Made by a program: the position numbers and the translations under genes
Shown here: positions 20,497 through 22,202 of the stretch, piece by piece
How positions within the stretch are numbered: the stretch's first letter is position 1
How the letters are laid out: every line of letters begins with the position of its first letter
From: GCA-020356105 sp964347475
GTDB lineage: Bacteria > Pseudomonadota > Alphaproteobacteria > UBA8366 > JADFVY01
Length of the DNA: 22,202 nucleotides
Direction of reading: 5' to 3'
Assembly (NCBI GenBank): GCA_964347475.1
Contig: CAYFYY010000072.1
Span: forward strand, 1-22,202
Notes under the pieces: generated by a model
The model's database searches: none
What the model saw: the letters and a program-made list of their open reading frames with translations, nothing else
Told to the model about the DNA's origin: nothing

Positions 20497-21747
20497 CTAC
20501 TCCGCGGCGGCGGGGCTGGCCGTGGGGCGGCGGGCCACGCCGACCGTGGCGATGGCGACGACCATGATCGCGGCCAAGGCGAAGAACACGGCGTCGGCCT
20601 TCCCGATATCCACGAGCCAGCCGAGCAGCACCGGGATCACCGCGTTGCCGATGTTGTAGCCGGTCGACACGAATCCGTAGACTCGGCCGGCGGCGCCTGG
20701 CGGGGTGACGGCGCGGACCATCATGTCGCGCGCCGGCCGGATGCTGCCCTGCAGGAGGCCCATCATGCCGAACATCACGGCGATCGCCAGCGCCGGCAGG
20801 GCAAGCCCGCCGACGGCGACGATCAGCACCGCCGAGACGATCATGGCGGCGGCGGCGACGAGGCCGTGTCGCCGCGTGCGGTCGGCCAGCGGCCCACCCA
20901 AGAGGACGCCGGCGGCGCTCGCCGCCATGAACACGGTCAGCAGCGTGTTGGCGACGCCGAGCCCGGTGTCGTGCACCGTCGCCAGCACGGTCACCGAGAA
21001 GGTCTGCATGCCGCCGCCGACCATGGCGACGAACACATAGAAGGCGAACATCGTGAGGATCGGCGCGGACAGGAGGATATGCACGCTGCCGTTCCGCCCG
21101 GACGGGGCGGACGACGGCTGGGCGGTACCGCGTTCGTCGCGCAGAATGTGGCCGAAGGCGAACAGGCAGCCGAGCACGACCAGCGACAGCAGTGCCACCG
21201 CGAACAGCGCCTCGCGCCAACCCATCAGCGAGGCGAGGATGATCATCGTCGCCGGCGCCGCGGTGATGCCGACGCTGCCGGTAAAGGTGTGCAGGCCGAA
21301 GGCGCGGCCCAGCCGGCTCTCCTCGACCGAGCCGGTGATGATGGCATAATCGGCCGGATGGAAGATGCTGCCGCCGATCCCGGCGATCGAGATCAGCACG
21401 ACCACCGCCCAGTAGTTTTCGACGAGGGCGATGCCGGCGAAGCACACGCCGAGGATGGCGAGGCCGGCGGCCAGCAGCGGCCGGGCGCCGATGCGGTCGA
21501 CCAGCATGCCGGCCGGGACCTGGAAGGCGCCCGTGACGATGTTGAACAGCGACACCAGCAGGCCGAGGGAGGCATAGGAGACGTCGAAATCCTCTTTGAG
21601 CAGCGGGAACAGCGGCGGCAGCGCGAGCACGTAGAAATGGCTCAGCGCATGGCCGGAGCCGATCAGCCCCATCACCGCCGCGTAGCGCCCGCGTCCCGAA
21701 AGTCCCGCCACTGCCTGTGTGTCCCCCGCGTTCCGAACGGCGGCCAT
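20497..21747 (-). CDS. Major facilitator superfamily transporter
   Basis: A 416-aa inner-membrane protein with about 12 hydrophobic helices in two halves, joined by a charged loop (~HILRDERGTAQPSSAPSG). MFS landmarks are VPAGMLVDRIGARPLLAAG after helix 2 and GGPLADRTRRHGLV at the matching place in the second half, followed by RPARDMMVRAVTPPGAAGRV. It resembles fosmidomycin-resistance/organic-solute MFS proteins in general layout, but the substrate cannot be told. The start ATG 21747 (MAAVRN) is preceded by GGTGGG; the long open frame upstream is not MFS-like and overlaps the divergent peptidase gene. It may export or import the product or substrate of the neighbouring peptidase, which is speculative. 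Confidence 0.88.
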   Translation of the reverse strand: MAAVRNAGDTQAVAGLSGRGRYAAVMGLIGSGHALSHFYVLALPPLFPLLKEDFDVSYASLGLLVSLFNIVTGAFQVPAGMLVDRIGARPLLAAGLAILGVCFAGIALVENYWAVVVLISIAGIGGSIFHPADYAIITGSVEESRLGRAFGLHTFTGSVGITAAPATMIILASLMGWREALFAVALLSLVVLGCLFAFGHILRDERGTAQPSSAPSGRNGSVHILLSAPILTMFAFYVFVAMVGGGMQTFSVTVLATVHDTGLGVANTLLTVFMAASAAGVLLGGPLADRTRRHGLVAAAAMIVSAVLIVAVGGLALPALAIAVMFGMMGLLQGSIRPARDMMVRAVTPPGAAGRVYGFVSTGYNIGNAVIPVLLGWLVDIGKADAVFFALAAIMVVAIATVGVARRPTASPAAAE

Positions 21748-21805
21748 CCTACTGCCCACCCGAGCGCGGGACAATCGCTCGCTGCCGCAGGCGGGGGAGG
21801 GCGCC

Positions 21806-22202
21806 ATGACTAGTCCGCGTGGCCGCGATCTCGGCCTCGATTTCCCCGGCACGCCCGGGCCGCACAATGCGCTCACCGACGTGCCCGGCGTGCTGGTCGG
21901 CTGTACGACTTTGATCGACGAGGCCGCCGGGCCGGTGCGCACGGGGGTCACCGCGATCCTGCCGTTCGGCCGCGATCCGGTGCCGCGGCCGGTCTGGGCC
22001 GGCCAGTTCAGCCTGAACGGCAATGGCGAGATGACCGGCACGCACTGGATCCACGACGCCGGGTATTTCCTGGGACCTGTCTGCATCACCAACACCCATT
22101 CCGTCGGCATCGTCCACCATGCGGCGACGCGCTGGATCATCGACACCTATGCCGACGCATTCGGCGACGACCATGTCTGGGCGATGCCGGTGGTGGCCGA
22201 GA
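21806..22202 (+). CDS. DmpA/BapA-type aminopeptidase (P1 family), 3' partial
   Basis: ATG 21806, preceded by GGGGGAGGG, opens a frame with no stop to the window end (132 codons). It reads GPHNALTDVPGVLVGCTTL, TGVTAILPFGRDP, then AGQFSLNGNGEMTGTHWI and GPVCITNTHSVGIVHHAATR. These are hallmarks of the DmpA/BapA self-processing N-terminal-nucleophile aminopeptidases (L-aminopeptidase/D-esterase, beta-peptidyl aminopeptidase). The autocleavage Ser/Thr that forms the new N-terminus lies beyond the window. The gene diverges from the MFS gene by 58 bp, which must hold both promoters. No signal peptide is visible. Confidence 0.85.
   Translation, partial: MTSPRGRDLGLDFPGTPGPHNALTDVPGVLVGCTTLIDEAAGPVRTGVTAILPFGRDPVPRPVWAGQFSLNGNGEMTGTHWIHDAGYFLGPVCITNTHSVGIVHHAATRWIIDTYADAFGDDHVWAMPVVAE

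Noticed and set aside
19936..21813. A 625-codon plus-strand frame across the LVIVD 3' end and the MFS gene
   Set aside because: It joins two unrelated genes and the palindrome between them; the translation is low-complexity and has no recognisable domain.

Overview
The window looks like part of an alphaproteobacterial chromosome. The DNA is GC-rich throughout. Signs pointing that way are tripartite tricarboxylate transporter (TTT) operons, OmpR-type two-component genes, and extragenic palindromes of the kind common in Rhizobiales and Rhodospirillales. The exact genus cannot be read from the sequence. A run of Ns (264-338) shows it comes from a draft assembly.

Layout. (1) 1-1810: end of an acetoin (2-oxo acid) dehydrogenase operon: E1 beta (acoB, broken by the gap) and the E2 subunit with a fused alpha/beta hydrolase (acoC), closed by an intrinsic terminator. 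(2) 1940-4461: a self-contained nicotinamide riboside salvage operon, nrtR-pnuC-nadR. A readable promoter carries two copies of a 20-bp operator, so the regulator, the transporter and the kinase/adenylyltransferase sit together. (3) 4458-4794: a scar made of a second copy of the last ~60 bp of rimO and an internally deleted NAD-kinase-like remnant. (4) 4958-7838: a secreted Sel1-repeat protein, rimO on the minus strand, and a divergent small zinc-ribbon protein. (5) 7839-8278: gene-free, holding a nested ~175-bp palindromic element.

(6) 8279-14759: a citrate-type uptake system. A TctE-like kinase and TctD-like regulator (minus strand) diverge from an accessory periplasmic binding protein, followed by tctC-tctB-tctA. 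An 11-bp-spaced direct repeat lies in front of tctC. (7) 14853-18118: a second, clearly divergent tctC-tctB-tctA operon with its own promoter and a palindrome in the promoter spacer. Both tct operons have a strong stem-loop between tctC and tctB. (8) 18195-20281: a signal-peptide-less ModA-like binding protein diverging from an LVIVD-repeat propeller protein. (9) 20376-22202: an extragenic palindrome, an MFS transporter on the minus strand, and the start of a divergent DmpA/BapA-type peptidase that runs off the window.

Overall this is a metabolic and transport region (carbon substrate oxidation, NAD precursor salvage, organic acid uptake) with clear traces of past rearrangement around 4.46-4.80 kb. 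No CRISPR array, phage, insertion sequence, tRNA or rRNA was seen. No wholly new multi-gene system is evident. The most unusual signals are the rimO-tail/NAD-kinase scar, the regulatory repeats, and the small protein next to rimO.
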